Assembly: GCF_014269035.2 (NCBI RefSeq)
Contig: NZ_JABWRP020000009.1
Coordinates: 160,432-224,431, forward strand
DNA from: Pseudomonas vlassakiae
GTDB taxonomy: Bacteria > Pseudomonadota > Gammaproteobacteria > Pseudomonadales > Pseudomonadaceae
Direction: 5' to 3'
Length of the DNA stretch: 64,000 nucleotides
Every line of letters starts with the position of its first letter. Position 1 is the first letter of the stretch. The translations under genes were made by a program, and so were the position numbers. The notes under the pieces are model-generated. The model saw nothing but the letters and a program-made list of their open reading frames with translations. It was not told the DNA's origin and searched no databases. Below, piece by piece: positions 1-7,636 of the stretch.

Positions 1-1
1 T

Positions 2-859
2 GCTGGTTTCCCTTGTCAGCCGTTTTCTCTTGCAGGTGTGTCGAAAAAGAATTCTTTAGGGCGCAAGCATGGGTTCGAGTGTGAAACTCAGGGCACTTTA
101 TTTTTTGATGTGGCCCGAATCATCGCGGCAAAGCGTCCCGCTGCTTTCCTGCTCGAGAACGTCAAGAACCTCAAAAGTCATGACAAAGGAAATACGTTTC
201 GGATTATTTGTGAAACGCTAGATGAGCTGGGCTATGAAGTAGCAGATGTTAATGCTCCCAAAGGCGCTGATCCGAAGGTCATCGATGCAGTCAAGTTCTT
301 GCCTCAGCATCGAGAACGGATCGTCTTGGTAGGCTTCAGGCGAGACCTGAATGTCCATCAGGGGTTCACACTGAAAGACATTTCGAAGTATGAGCCGGTT
401 CAGCGACCTTCCTTCGGTGATTTGCTTGATAAAAATGTCGATAGCAAGTACATACTGACTCCTAAGCTTTGGGAGTATTTGTACAAATATGCTCAAAAGC
501 ACAAGGCGAAGGGTAATGGCTTTGGCTTCGGCCTTACTCGTCCTAATGATGTGGCTCGTACGCTTTCCGCACGGTACCATAAGGATGGTTCGGAAATTTT
601 GGTCGATCGCGGATTCTCGGATAAATTAGACTTTTATGGCGAAGTTAACAGTCTGAGCCGCCCCCGTCGGCTGACACCTCAAGAATGTGCTAGGCTTATG
701 GGCTTTGACAAACCAGGCGAAAGCACCTTCGTTATACCTGTTTCGGACACTCAGGCATACCGTCAGTTTGGTAATTCAGTGGCGGTGCCTGTTTTCGAGG
801 CTGTTGCAAAAATGATGAAGTCAAGAATTTTGAAGGCAAAGGAAAAAATTGGAAGGTGA
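2..859 (+). CDS. DNA (cytosine-5-)-methyltransferase, 5'-truncated by window edge
   Basis: C-terminal part of a C5-cytosine DNA methyltransferase, which transfers methyl from S-adenosylmethionine to cytosine in a specific site. The frame is open from base 2, so the first GTG (38) is not the real start. Upstream of it the frame reads the catalytic motif IV PCQPFS, with the nucleophilic Cys at 14-16. Motif VI (ENV, 155-163), motif VIII (QHRERI, about 305-322), a target-recognition stretch, motif IX ([13 protein letters not shown]) and motif X ([10 protein letters not shown]) follow in the canonical order. The N-terminal SAM-binding motif I lies outside the window. Base composition is more A+T-rich than the genes after 5.7 kb, which suggests transfer. 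Next to it are integrase remnants. It could be an orphan or half of a restriction-modification system. Confidence 0.95.
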   Translation, partial: AGFPCQPFSLAGVSKKNSLGRKHGFECETQGTLFFDVARIIAAKRPAAFLLENVKNLKSHDKGNTFRIICETLDELGYEVADVNAPKGADPKVIDAVKFLPQHRERIVLVGFRRDLNVHQGFTLKDISKYEPVQRPSFGDLLDKNVDSKYILTPKLWEYLYKYAQKHKAKGNGFGFGLTRPNDVARTLSARYHKDGSEILVDRGFSDKLDFYGEVNSLSRPRRLTPQECARLMGFDKPGESTFVIPVSDTQAYRQFGNSVAVPVFEAVAKMMKSRILKAKEKIGR

Positions 860-871
860 GGCGGCAAGCGT

Positions 872-1000
872 TTGAGGTCGTCTGAAGTCTATGTCTCCCC
901 ATCGCAGCGTTTCGCATCTAATAAGATGCGCTCGCTGAGATGGACGGGCGAGAAAGAGGATGGCGGGGCTATCATTTCTGGGTGTTCAGCCAATCGATGA
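872..1000 (+). pseudogene. Short ORF after the methyltransferase; possible N-terminal remnant of a partner gene
   Basis: A 42-codon TTG-initiated frame starts 12 nt after the methyltransferase stop and follows a purine-rich AAGGTGAGG. Its first 30 or so codons (beginning LRSSEVYVSPSQRF) read like ordinary protein and have the same composition as the methyltransferase. It then runs into the end of the oppositely oriented ORF at 972-1268, where the sequence character changes. Restriction endonuclease genes often follow C5 methyltransferases directly, so this could be the 5' stump of one cut off by the rearrangement that brought in the integrase remnant. No domain is recognisable and it may equally be chance. 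Confidence 0.25.
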
Positions 1001-1268
1001 GCATCTGATCATTCTTGCCTAGCCGTTTATAGATAATCAAAGTTGTTAGTCTGCAGTAATAGCGGGTGCTGTAAGAGCGATTTTTTAGATTTTGTGCGAA
1101 AAACCATCGCAAGTGTTTAAGCTGCCAAACCCAAGCATTGTCTTGCTGCCATCGAAGCTGAATGGCTGCTTGCATGATCTTAGCTTGCCGTAGGTGTCGC
1201 TGCTGGGTGAGCTTCGAGCTCGTTAAAACACCGCTTAAAAACGCCCCCATATCAAAAGGTTTGGTCAT
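972..1268 (-). CDS. Small hypothetical protein downstream of the integrase remnant
   Basis: A 98-residue basic protein rich in Trp, Gln and Arg (for example QLRWQQDNAWVWQLKHLRWFF). Its ATG overlaps the last codons of the integrase remnant by 4 nt (1265-1268), the arrangement of translationally coupled genes. That coupling suggests it was a companion gene of the integrase-like unit. No domain is recognised and there is no signal peptide. As the upstream gene is dead, its expression is uncertain. Confidence 0.4.
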   Translation of the reverse strand: MTKPFDMGAFLSGVLTSSKLTQQRHLRQAKIMQAAIQLRWQQDNAWVWQLKHLRWFFAQNLKNRSYSTRYYCRLTTLIIYKRLGKNDQMLIDWLNTQK

Positions 1269-1865
1269 ATCCGCCCTCCAATGTTGGCGGAAACCACATC
1301 AACCCGATAAATTCCTAGCTCGAGGCTAATTTGCTTGAGGGCTGCTTGATCTAAATAGCAATCAATACGATAGTTCTTACATCGATTGACTGGGGCAGGG
1401 TGGCCTGTGAGCTGAGTGTAGCGTTCGCAAGCGTAGACTGCGCGCAATTCATGGAAGCCTTTCAATCCGTACGTACGCAGCACTTCGCAGGCGGGGAGAA
1501 CCGTTCGTTGCAAGAAAGCGGCGTAGCATTCAGTGCGGTCCAGTAAGTTGCGACTGCCGACGGGAGACGCTTCACGCGCCGACTCGAGTGCCGCGATTAC
1601 TTTTTCGTTCGCGATGATCCAACGCGGCGCTGATGCCCTCGAGCGCCCTCCCTAGGTACCCTCTTGAATGTTGATACGGCCAATGTGCTTGGCTTGGCGG
1701 AGCAAGCGTGGCAGATCTGCCAAGACTGCTTTGCGCAGGTGCATACCGGTAGTGCGGGTCAACATCACAATCGCGGCCACGCGCTCATGTTTCTAGTCAA
1801 GCAGCACATGCAGCAAACGCTTTAATGTGTTGTTGGTCTTGGCCATCCGGTGCACGCGTGCGAAT
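1265..1865 (-). pseudogene. Tyrosine-recombinase (Integrase_1-like) pseudogene, 5' end lost
   Basis: One reading frame on the minus strand gives integrase-type protein from about 1865 to 1265, but it is broken by two TAG codons: one in the context VLLD*KHERV near 1792-1796, another in QEGT*GGR near 1655. Recognisable segments include MLTRTTGMHLRKAVLADL, APRWIIANEKVI, LLDRTECYAAFLQ, the stretch CERYTQLTGHPAPVNR, and the tail SLELGIYRVDVVSANIGGR. In related recombinases the tail carries a catalytic Tyr just before the final GG; here the equivalent position appears to be Asn (SANIGG), so the protein would be inactive even without the stops (inference from family memory). An ORF of 82 codons (1265-1513) is the last open part. 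It marks a decayed mobile region. Confidence 0.7.
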
Positions 1866-1947
1866 TGTGGAACGCTGCTGTCCCAAGGCCTGGCTCGGAC
1901 TGATGATTCTCACGTTCTGATCACCGCGCAGCGCAGCGAGGGTGCGG

Positions 1948-2916
1948 TTAACGCTGCAAATCGGCATGCAAGCTGGTCACCGTTTCGTTGAGCACCATCA
2001 GCGATGGCGGCCGTGGCGTCAGCAGCGCGGCCATCAGCGACAGGTAGCGCAGTGTCCCGTCCGACGGCACCGCCCAATGGTCGCAGCAGCCCGTGCTGGT
2101 ACAACCGCACGCTGGACAGGCCACCCGGTGGCGCATCGATCTCCAGGCGGTGGCCGGGAATGCATCCTCCAGCGCGGCCACGAGGTCTTCCACCTCTCCG
2201 TTCTTGATGATGGTCTGCAGCGCTGAAGCGAGGTTGCGACCATCGTGGTGCAGCACTGGCGAGCGAGTGCCCAACTGAGGCTGACGGCAGGGCGCATCGC
2301 GGTCGATGCGGAAGTGGTCGTAGAACCGCCAGCTGTTGATGAACGCGCGCAGCTCGCCGATCTCCGGCGCTTGGCGGGGGCGTCCGACGATGTTGAAGAA
2401 GCTCTCACAACTATCGGCATGCTGATCGAGCACCTTCCAGCTGTTGCCCTCCCGGGCGCGGACCATGGCGTTCTTGCGCTCTACCAATAAGGAAGAGGGG
2501 CGGTAGGCTCCAGCACCCCAGATGGCTTCAGATTTGATCTCGGGGTCGAGCATGAATGCAGTGGGATAGGGCAGGGGAATCGGCAGGCCGAGCGAGATGG
2601 CAAAGCCGAAATCCTCGGTGGCAAAACCCAAGCGCAGGCGTTTGACGTCGCTTGGATGCTGGCCTTGGATGGGAACCTCGCCGCGCTTCATGCGCGCACT
2701 CATCTCAGGCCCGGCCCACCAGGTCGAATCCAGTCCGCCTTCACGGGCAAGGGCTTCGATTACGCCGCCTTGGGCGGTTTCGGCGAGCAGGCGCAGGGCC
2801 TTGTAGAGATTGGATTTGCCGCTGCCGTTGGCACCCGTCACCAGGTTGAGTTGGCCTAGTGGCAACACGAGGTGATTGATCGAGCGGTAGTTGCCGATGG
2901 CGAGGGTGGTGAGCAT
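1948..2916 (-). pseudogene. AAA (RecF/SMC-like) ATPase, frameshifted and 3'-damaged
   Basis: The N-terminus is typical of AAA_15/AAA_21 ATPases: a short strand, then the Walker A motif GANGSGKS at residues 29-36. From about 2166 down to about 2070 the natural protein continues in another frame (PGHRLEIDAPPGGL, then VRLYQHGLLRPLG), and it returns to the first frame at SDGTLRYLSLMAALL. Two compensating indels therefore scramble roughly 33 residues. The Walker B region reads LMVLNETVTSLH where the family has LMVLNEPETSLH. The frame stops soon after, at 322 codons, without the usual C-terminal lobe. I judge it a pseudogene; a sequencing error could explain the indels but not the altered Walker B motif and missing end. 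Confidence 0.7.
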
Positions 2917-2973
2917 CCGGTGCGTCCCAGCTTGAACTGAGTGACCGATTGTGGCTGAACTGGGGCGGCGTTA

Positions 2974-3252
2974 CTACCGGTCAGCTGGCGTGCGGGGATG
3001 GCTGTGTTCGAGTTCATCGAACAAGGCGCGAACCATCATGTTGAGGTAGTGGGAGGCAGCGACTCTTCGGTGGTCGCCTAGCATGAGGCCGGTGTGGTTG
3101 AGGTAGCGCGCGCCGTCCAACAGTTTCGCGGCTTGTTCTTTTGCTTGAGTGGTAGGTATCCCGGGGATTGCGGTGATCAATGATTGGGATGATTTGTAGC
3201 TTGGGGCCGGAATGTTGTCGCTTCCACTACTTGGGGTGTTGTTTTGGGGCAT
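2974..3252 (-). CDS. DUF3077-like small protein (copy 1)
   Basis: A 92-residue protein of the pseudomonad-restricted DUF3077 family, recognised from the block GIPTTQAKEQAAKLLDGAR followed by a helix-rich C-terminus with ASHYLNMMVRALFDE. I place the start at the ATG at 3252 because AGGAGA lies 8 nt upstream; the longer frame reaching 3363 has no support. Function is unknown. It sits in a tandem set with a second DUF3077 gene and a DUF6124 gene on the same strand, separated from the next one by a REP-like element. These families commonly occur as several paralogous copies per genome. Confidence 0.75.
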   Translation of the reverse strand: MPQNNTPSSGSDNIPAPSYKSSQSLITAIPGIPTTQAKEQAAKLLDGARYLNHTGLMLGDHRRVAASHYLNMMVRALFDELEHSHPRTPADR

Positions 3253-3291
3253 CTGTGAGATCTCCTGGAGTCGGCGCAGGGGCTTGGGTTG

Positions 3292-3335
3292 CTGGGGCCG
3301 CGTTACGGCCCTTTCGCGGCAAAAGGCCGCTACAC
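3292..3335. repeat. REP-like palindromic repeat
   Basis: A GC-rich unit with a short hairpin (GGGGCCG-CGTTA-CGGCCC) followed by TTCGCGGC-AAAA-GGCCGC. It resembles the REP units at 6452 and 6747 in arrangement and lies between the two DUF3077 genes. Confidence 0.55.
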
Positions 3336-3359
3336 CTGGGTGGCGCCGGTGCTGACGGT

Positions 3360-3626
3360 TCAATCCTTCATCATGCCCAGCTCTGCATCATCGAGCAGGG
3401 CCTTGGCCAGGGCGCTGAGGTAGTGCGAGGCCCAGAGCAGTTGGGGTTTGTCTTCCATCAGGCCGTCGATGGTCAGGTCGCGGACGTAGCCCATCAGTTC
3501 AGAGGCCTGTTCGCGGGCGCTTTGGCAAGGGATGCCGGGTTCGATGCGGAAGAGGGGATAGGTCTGGTTGTCACCTTGATAGAAGGTGGTTTTGCCGACT
3601 GTGAATTTGGTTTCTTCTGTGGCCAT
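3360..3626 (-). CDS. DUF3077-like small protein (copy 2)
   Basis: An 88-residue paralog of the preceding protein, with the shared GIPCQSAREQASELM block and the ASHYLSALAKALLDDAE tail. The start is set at the ATG at 3626, which has AGGGAGA about 7 nt upstream, rather than at the longer open frame to 3668. Function is unknown. The two copies agree mostly in the central Gly-Ile-Pro helix and the terminal helix, and differ in their N-terminal leader. Confidence 0.75.
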   Translation of the reverse strand: MATEETKFTVGKTTFYQGDNQTYPLFRIEPGIPCQSAREQASELMGYVRDLTIDGLMEDKPQLLWASHYLSALAKALLDDAELGMMKD

Positions 3627-3729
3627 TGGTTGATCTCCCTGAAGTTGTAGCTGCCTGGGCTGGCCCAATCGCTCGCAAGCTGGGGACCCGAAGACGAAAG
3701 CGCCAGACCAGGCAGGATCATGATGCGAA

Positions 3730-3972
3730 TTAATGCAGCGTCTGCGGGTCGGCTGGTTTCTGGATTTGGACCAGCGCCGATTCGAGCAATTTGCGCAGGG
3801 CCTCGAGTTCGTGCATTGAGGTCATGATCAACAGCGAAACGGGAGACTTGGGCTGCATCAACATCGCCTGCTGGGCAACGACCTCCGCGCAGAGTGCGTA
3901 ATCGGCCGCCATCATCAGCGTGTCTTCGAGGGAGTGGATATTGTGGGGTGGGTCTGGAACTACTTTCAGCAT
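3730..3972 (-). CDS. DUF6124-like small protein
   Basis: An 80-residue protein beginning MLKVVPDPPHNIHSLEDTL, a pattern I associate with the pseudomonad DUF6124 family. It has a central helical part and no membrane segment or signal peptide. The ATG at 3972 is preceded by GGAGCG at a suitable distance. Function is unknown. It belongs to the same-strand set of tiny lineage-specific genes with the two DUF3077 proteins. Confidence 0.7.
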   Translation of the reverse strand: MLKVVPDPPHNIHSLEDTLMMAADYALCAEVVAQQAMLMQPKSPVSLLIMTSMHELEALRKLLESALVQIQKPADPQTLH

Positions 3973-4046
3973 GCTTACGCTCCAACAATGGTTGAGCTGC
4001 GATCTGCCTCGCTGTCAAACGGGAAGGTGGCAGCTGTACGCGGGTT

Positions 4047-4142
4047 GACAGACCGAGATTGTTGGCACTCGGCGCACAATAATGTGCCCGCACGTACAGC
4101 CGCCATAAGCGTGTGCACACGGACAACAATCGACGGTCTGTC
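4047..4142. repeat. Nested inverted repeat, arms about 19 nt
   Basis: Left arm GACAGACCGAGATTGTTG (4047-4064) is almost the reverse complement of the right arm around 4124-4142 (CAACAATCGACGGTCTGTC), with one substitution and one extra base. Inside lie a perfect small hairpin GCACA-ATAA-TGTGC (4073-4086) and a palindrome GTGTGCACAC (4111-4120). Transcribed, this would form a long structured RNA. Confidence 0.6.
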
Positions 4143-4247
4143 AAAACCGATCGCTGAATTGGCAGCGACCGGCCGAGACTAGAATCCAGATTGAGCATGT
4201 GCAACGAAAAATGGGCGTCGGCAGTATCTTTGGGAAAGGTCCTACAA

Positions 4248-4307
4248 GGAAGGGGCTAAATCTGATTTTTTTTGCCATTCGACGTAACAGTTTGTAACGC
4301 CCCTTCC
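4248..4307. repeat. 9-bp inverted repeat
   Basis: GGAAGGGGC at 4248-4256 is exactly complementary to GCCCCTTCC at 4299-4307, with a 42-nt A/T-rich spacer. Possibly the ends of a degraded element or a weak RNA stem. Confidence 0.35.
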
Positions 4308-4641
4308 TCTCTCAAGGTCTTGCAGGCCTCAAGCGAACCACCGATTCCAAGTTGAACATCCACCTATGTAGTTTGGAGGTTCAGGGGCGGAGAGTCCGCC
4401 GCTACGGTTGCGCTAGCACTTGGTCAAGAAGTGGATCGGGAGTCGTACCCCTATTGCGGGCTTGATCGCAGGGGTTGAAGAGGTAGCAGGTGCTTTACTA
4501 GTTTTGCTGCGGAAGCCTAGCCATCCCGCATTCCGGCGAACACATTCAAGCTTGGGCATACCAGGCGCTCTAGGGTAGCCAAGTGTTAGTCGATTGTCTG
4601 TTGGAGCGCAAAATGGGCGCGGTTTTACTGTAGTTCTGCCA

Positions 4642-5424
4642 TCAAGCGTACCGATGGGGCGCGGCGCTTTTATCATTCGGCAGATTGCCAAGAAGTATCT
4701 CGTCCAGCAGAAAGCGACGTGCTGCGCGTGAGTGGGCACTGACACTGCTCGGGTGCTGAATGCGGTAGCACTGTATGGAACCATGCAGGCGGAACCGCCA
4801 CAGCTGGTTTAGCGGGATGCCTTGCATGCGGTAATCACCAAGCTCGCTGCAAACGCTGAGTTCGCCTTTGTGGGGGAAGAACTGCTGCCTTATGCGGGCG
4901 CTGCTCGCGCCGTTGGCAAACACGATGATGTCTGGACGAAGAATGGTGATTTGCGCCTCGAGCAGGCGCTTGGAGACCTTGGCGAGATCTTCGAAATGCC
5001 GCCATCGCATGGGGGACCCTCGCTGCCATGCAAAGCTGAAGAGGTTGGCCCAAGCGATGCCTATGGGTGAGTCGGCCTTGTGAAGTTCACGGAGAAAGTT
5101 GAAGAAGCTAGCCCCTCGGTCGGCTTTGTCGTTCAAGTACTCTGCCAAATGACTTTGCTGTCTTGCCATGGCGCGGTGGATGTACTCATCCAGATCAATG
5201 AAGGGCTTGCCGGAGGTCAGCACATCCCAACGACGCGTTTCCCGGCCCACAACCATGATACGTTTTGCCGCTTGCTCAAATTCCGGTGACGTACCAGGAA
5301 GAAACAAGCCTGAAAGATGTTTGAAATCCGCTTCGTGCTCGCGGCTGCGGTCCAGCCAATGCAGCGGTAAGTCTGATAGTGCTTGGCGGTACGCCTTCAT
5401 CAATTGCTGCTGCTTGCTTTCCAT
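4642..5424 (-). CDS. Uracil-DNA-glycosylase-fold-like protein
   Basis: A 260-residue soluble protein. I chose the ATG at 5424 (GGAAAG upstream) over the TTG at 5484. Several spaced segments match the architecture of the uracil-DNA glycosylase superfamily: IMVVGRETRRWDV (first strand and loop), IAWANLFSFAW (substrate strand), LRPDIIVFANG (strand before a Gly turn) and YRIQHPSSVSAHSR (the His-Pro loop near the C-terminus). Canonical catalytic residues cannot be assigned by eye, so enzymatic function is unproven. It sits at the boundary of the accessory segment. It could be a base-excision enzyme, a defence-associated glycosylase-like protein or an inactive relative. Confidence 0.5.
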   Translation of the reverse strand: MESKQQQLMKAYRQALSDLPLHWLDRSREHEADFKHLSGLFLPGTSPEFEQAAKRIMVVGRETRRWDVLTSGKPFIDLDEYIHRAMARQQSHLAEYLNDKADRGASFFNFLRELHKADSPIGIAWANLFSFAWQRGSPMRWRHFEDLAKVSKRLLEAQITILRPDIIVFANGASSARIRQQFFPHKGELSVCSELGDYRMQGIPLNQLWRFRLHGSIQCYRIQHPSSVSAHSRAARRFLLDEILLGNLPNDKSAAPHRYA

Positions 5425-5620
5425 CGCGTGTCTTTCCAAGGCTGCATCTGTCGGCCGGGTGTTGTGGGTGCAGAAGGTTTGCAAATTGGCGGAGTGGTGT
5501 CAATTTGATGTCGCGCGATGAGGGGGTAAGAAACGAAGTCGCGACACAGGGCCGCTAGCCTGCGGGAGCGGCTGTTGGGTGCGAACACCAGCAATGCCGG
5601 TGCCAGGCACCGTGTTAGAT

Positions 5621-5645
5621 TTTTCGCGGATGAACCCGCTCCCAG
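5621..5645. repeat. Degenerate REP-like repeat
   Basis: TTTTCGCGGATGAACCCGCTCCCAG resembles the right half of the P. putida REP unit, with one changed base in the palindrome. A further GC-rich stretch at about 5550-5578 may be an inverted partner. Confidence 0.45.
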
Positions 5646-5703
5646 AGTCTGTGTTGTAACGGTATTCTTGGAATACATATTGACTACCGCAAGGACCAAA
5701 TAG

Positions 5704-5904
5704 ATGACCCAACCCCCGGATGGATTGCCGATTTACCGGGTGCTCACCGGCCCCGACGATGCCTCCTTTTGCCACCGGGTCAGTGATGCCTTGAAGCTGG
5801 GCTATCAACTCCATGGCGGGCCTGCACTCACGTTCAATGGCAAGGATGTGATCGTAGCGCAGGCGGTGACTTGGCCAGGTGCCCAAGTAGCTTCGTCTTC
5901 ATAA
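5704..5904 (+). CDS. DUF1737 domain-containing protein
   Basis: A 66-residue protein with the compact DUF1737 signature: YRVLTGPDDASFCHRVSDAL, then GY-LHGGPALTFNG and VIVAQAVTW. Family members are small, of unknown function, and common in proteobacteria. The ATG at 5704 is preceded by AAGGA at about 10 nt. It appears monocistronic; the next gene follows after 38 nt on the same strand and could be co-transcribed. Confidence 0.85.
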   Translation: MTQPPDGLPIYRVLTGPDDASFCHRVSDALKLGYQLHGGPALTFNGKDVIVAQAVTWPGAQVASSS

Positions 5905-5942
5905 GCGGTTAATGGTTAGCGGGAAGCAGTAAGGATCGTCAA

Positions 5943-6437
5943 ATGGAACAGTCTTGCACCACGTATTACCTGGAAATGACCTCGCCCTCCGAGCTGAAGG
6001 CAAAGCCTCAGCCTCAGGACCTTCAGATCATCGAATGTGAAGTGCCTCAGCCGGAACTTAATCGGTTTCTCTACCAGTTGGTGGGCACGGCTTGGGAATG
6101 GGGCGACCTTGATGTGTGGACGCTGTCGGACTGGCAGGCACTGGTTGAGCAGGAAGGCCACCGTACTTGGGTTGCCTATCATCGGGGGGCGATAGCGGGC
6201 TATTACGAGCTTTACCGGCCGGATGGGCGTAACAGTGAAATCCGCTATTTCGGGCTGGCACCTCAGTTCCTGGGGTGTGGCTTCGGCGGGGCGCTGTTGA
6301 GTCACGCTATTCAGTCCGCTTGGGCGTGGCAGGGGACAGAGCGGGTTTGGGTGCATACCTGCACGTTGGACCATCCTGCTGCGCTGAGTAACTATCAGGC
6401 GCGGGGGTTCCGGATTTACAAACAGGAAGAGGCCTAA
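5943..6437 (+). CDS. GNAT-family N-acetyltransferase
   Basis: A 164-residue acetyltransferase of the GNAT fold. The acetyl-CoA binding region is seen as IRYFGLAPQFLGCGFGGALLSHAI (about residues 99-122, a variant Q/R-x-x-G-x-G/A loop), followed by RVWVHTCTLDHPAALSNYQARGF, the typical final strand-helix pair. The first 35 residues look like an extension before the domain. Substrate unknown. It is followed by a REP unit, which marks the 3' end of the transcript. Confidence 0.8.
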   Translation: MEQSCTTYYLEMTSPSELKAKPQPQDLQIIECEVPQPELNRFLYQLVGTAWEWGDLDVWTLSDWQALVEQEGHRTWVAYHRGAIAGYYELYRPDGRNSEIRYFGLAPQFLGCGFGGALLSHAIQSAWAWQGTERVWVHTCTLDHPAALSNYQARGFRIYKQEEA

Positions 6438-6451
6438 AGCGTGGGGGAGCT

Positions 6452-6495
6452 GGGGCCGCTTTGCGGCCCATCGCGGATAAATCCGCTCCTACAGC
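6452..6495. repeat. REP unit, copy A
   Basis: A 44-bp unit made of the hairpin GGGGCCGC-TTT-GCGGCCC and the palindrome CGCGGATAAATCCGCTCCTACAG. It is identical over all 44 bp to the copy at 6747-6790, in the same orientation. Confidence 0.8.
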
Positions 6496-6601
6496 AGTGC
6501 GATATGCGGGGAGACAGCGCTGGTAGGCCTTGGCGAATATTGAGGAACCATTGTCTGGTCGGCGTATTCACAATTCTGGGATCAATTGTGAGGGCTATGC
6601 C

Positions 6602-6718
6602 ATGACAGACCAGAAACAGGATCAGCAACCCGCCGATGTGCCGGCACACTCGACCGAAGAGGAAAAAGCGCGGCTCAAGGACAAGAACAAGGATGGGATT
6701 CCACCGGGGGCTGAGTGA
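6602..6718 (+). CDS. 38-residue hydrophilic protein
   Basis: A very small, highly charged protein ending KDKNKDGIPPGAE. The start is the ATG at 6602, with GAGGG about 8 nt upstream; the open frame extends further but without a start signal. It lies between two identical REP units. Gln/Lys/Asp-rich and probably disordered. Function unknown. The RBS and coding-like codon use support translation only moderately. Confidence 0.5.
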   Translation: MTDQKQDQQPADVPAHSTEEEKARLKDKNKDGIPPGAE

Positions 6719-6746
6719 GGTGGGGGCGGTGGTGGGTTGTGGTACA

Positions 6747-6790
6747 TGGGGCCGCTTTGCGGCCCATCGCGGATAAATCCGCTCCTACAG
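6747..6790. repeat. REP unit, copy B
   Basis: A perfect 44-bp copy of the unit at 6452-6495 in direct orientation. It lies 24 nt beyond the stop codon of the ABC permease gene on the other strand. Confidence 0.8.
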
Positions 6791-6814
6791 TTGGGGGCGC
6801 AGTTCAGTGGTGGG

Positions 6815-7636
6815 TCAGCGCTGGTAGGCCTTGCCGAAGTGCCGCTCAAGGCGTGCCTGCACCAGCTCCAGCAGGATCGACAACACCCAGTAGATCACCG
6901 CCGCCGTGGTCAGCATCTCCAGGTACCGGTAGCTTGAGCGCCCATAGGACTGTGCCAGGAACATCACTTCCCAAACCCCCATCACCGAGATCAGCGACGA
7001 GTCCTTGAGCATCGAGATGAACTGGTTGGCCGTGGGCGGGATGATCACCCGCATGGCCTGGGGCAGTACGATGCTGGTGAAGATCTGCACCGGCCGCAGG
7101 CCCAGTGCCAGGGCGGCTTCGCGCTGGCCGCGGGCGACGCCGAGAATGCCGGCGCGGAAGATCTCGCTCAGGTACGCACCGTAGTTCAACGACAACGCGA
7201 TGATGCCGGCGCTGATGGCGCCGGGCACCAGGCCCAGCTGCGGCAGGCCCAGGTAGATGAGCAGGATCTGGATCAGCAGCGGGGTGCCGCGGAAGAACGA
7301 GGTGTAGAAGCTGGCGATGCCCACCAGCACTGCGCTGTTCGACAGGCGCGCCAGCGCGGCGGCAAAGCCGAATGCCACCGACACCACCATCGAGCACAGG
7401 CACAGGAACAGGGTCAGCGCAGCGCCTTGCAAAAAGCCGTTGGGCCCGAGCTTGAAGCCGGCGAGGTTGAGGAATTTCTCGACGATGATCGCGAACTTCA
7501 GATCAAAGCTGAGGAAGAACGCCACGAACAGGGCGAACAGCGCCAGCCAGGTCAGGTACAACCGGGTGCGGAAGCCGAACAGGCCGGCAACCGTGGCGCG
7601 GGCCACGGGTTTGGGGGCAGGGGGGAAGGTGCTCAT
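6815..7636 (-). CDS. Polar amino-acid ABC transporter permease (HisM/GltK type)
   Basis: A 273-residue inner-membrane permease of the His/Glu/Gln family. An N-terminal membrane segment (about 32-51) is followed by the ABC permease core with NGFLQGAALTLFLCLCSMV. The EAA loop appears as GQREAALALGLRPVQIFTSIVLPQA. The start is the ATG at 7636, which overlaps the stop of the binding-protein gene (ATGA), so the two are translationally coupled. No ATPase gene is adjacent, so the complex must use one encoded elsewhere. The gene opposite across the promoter encodes a homocysteine methyltransferase, which suggests a sulfur amino acid or a derivative as substrate (inference). Confidence 0.9.
   Translation of the reverse strand: MSTFPPAPKPVARATVAGLFGFRTRLYLTWLALFALFVAFFLSFDLKFAIIVEKFLNLAGFKLGPNGFLQGAALTLFLCLCSMVVSVAFGFAAALARLSNSAVLVGIASFYTSFFRGTPLLIQILLIYLGLPQLGLVPGAISAGIIALSLNYGAYLSEIFRAGILGVARGQREAALALGLRPVQIFTSIVLPQAMRVIIPPTANQFISMLKDSSLISVMGVWEVMFLAQSYGRSSYRYLEMLTTAAVIYWVLSILLELVQARLERHFGKAYQR

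Larger units (their letters stand above)
3973..4641. other. Long non-coding stretch with inverted repeats
   Basis: About 670 nt without a convincing gene; the open frames present have no coding character. It contains the nested inverted repeat at 4047-4142 and a second 9-bp inverted repeat at 4248/4299. Composition is irregular, with an A/T-rich patch around 4258-4272. I saw no tRNA or clear promoter. Confidence 0.5.

Noticed and set aside
3973..4641. tRNA gene as integration site for the dead island
   Set aside because: I looked for cloverleaf arms and a TTCRANNC-like T-loop and found none that fit.
4413..4784. Open frame of 123 codons on the minus strand
   Set aside because: It overlaps the end of the better-supported 4642-5424 gene in another frame, has unusual composition and no ribosome site.
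5500..5886. Minus-strand frame of 128 codons opposite the DUF1737 gene
   Set aside because: Shadow of the DUF1737 gene and of REP-like sequence; no coding character.
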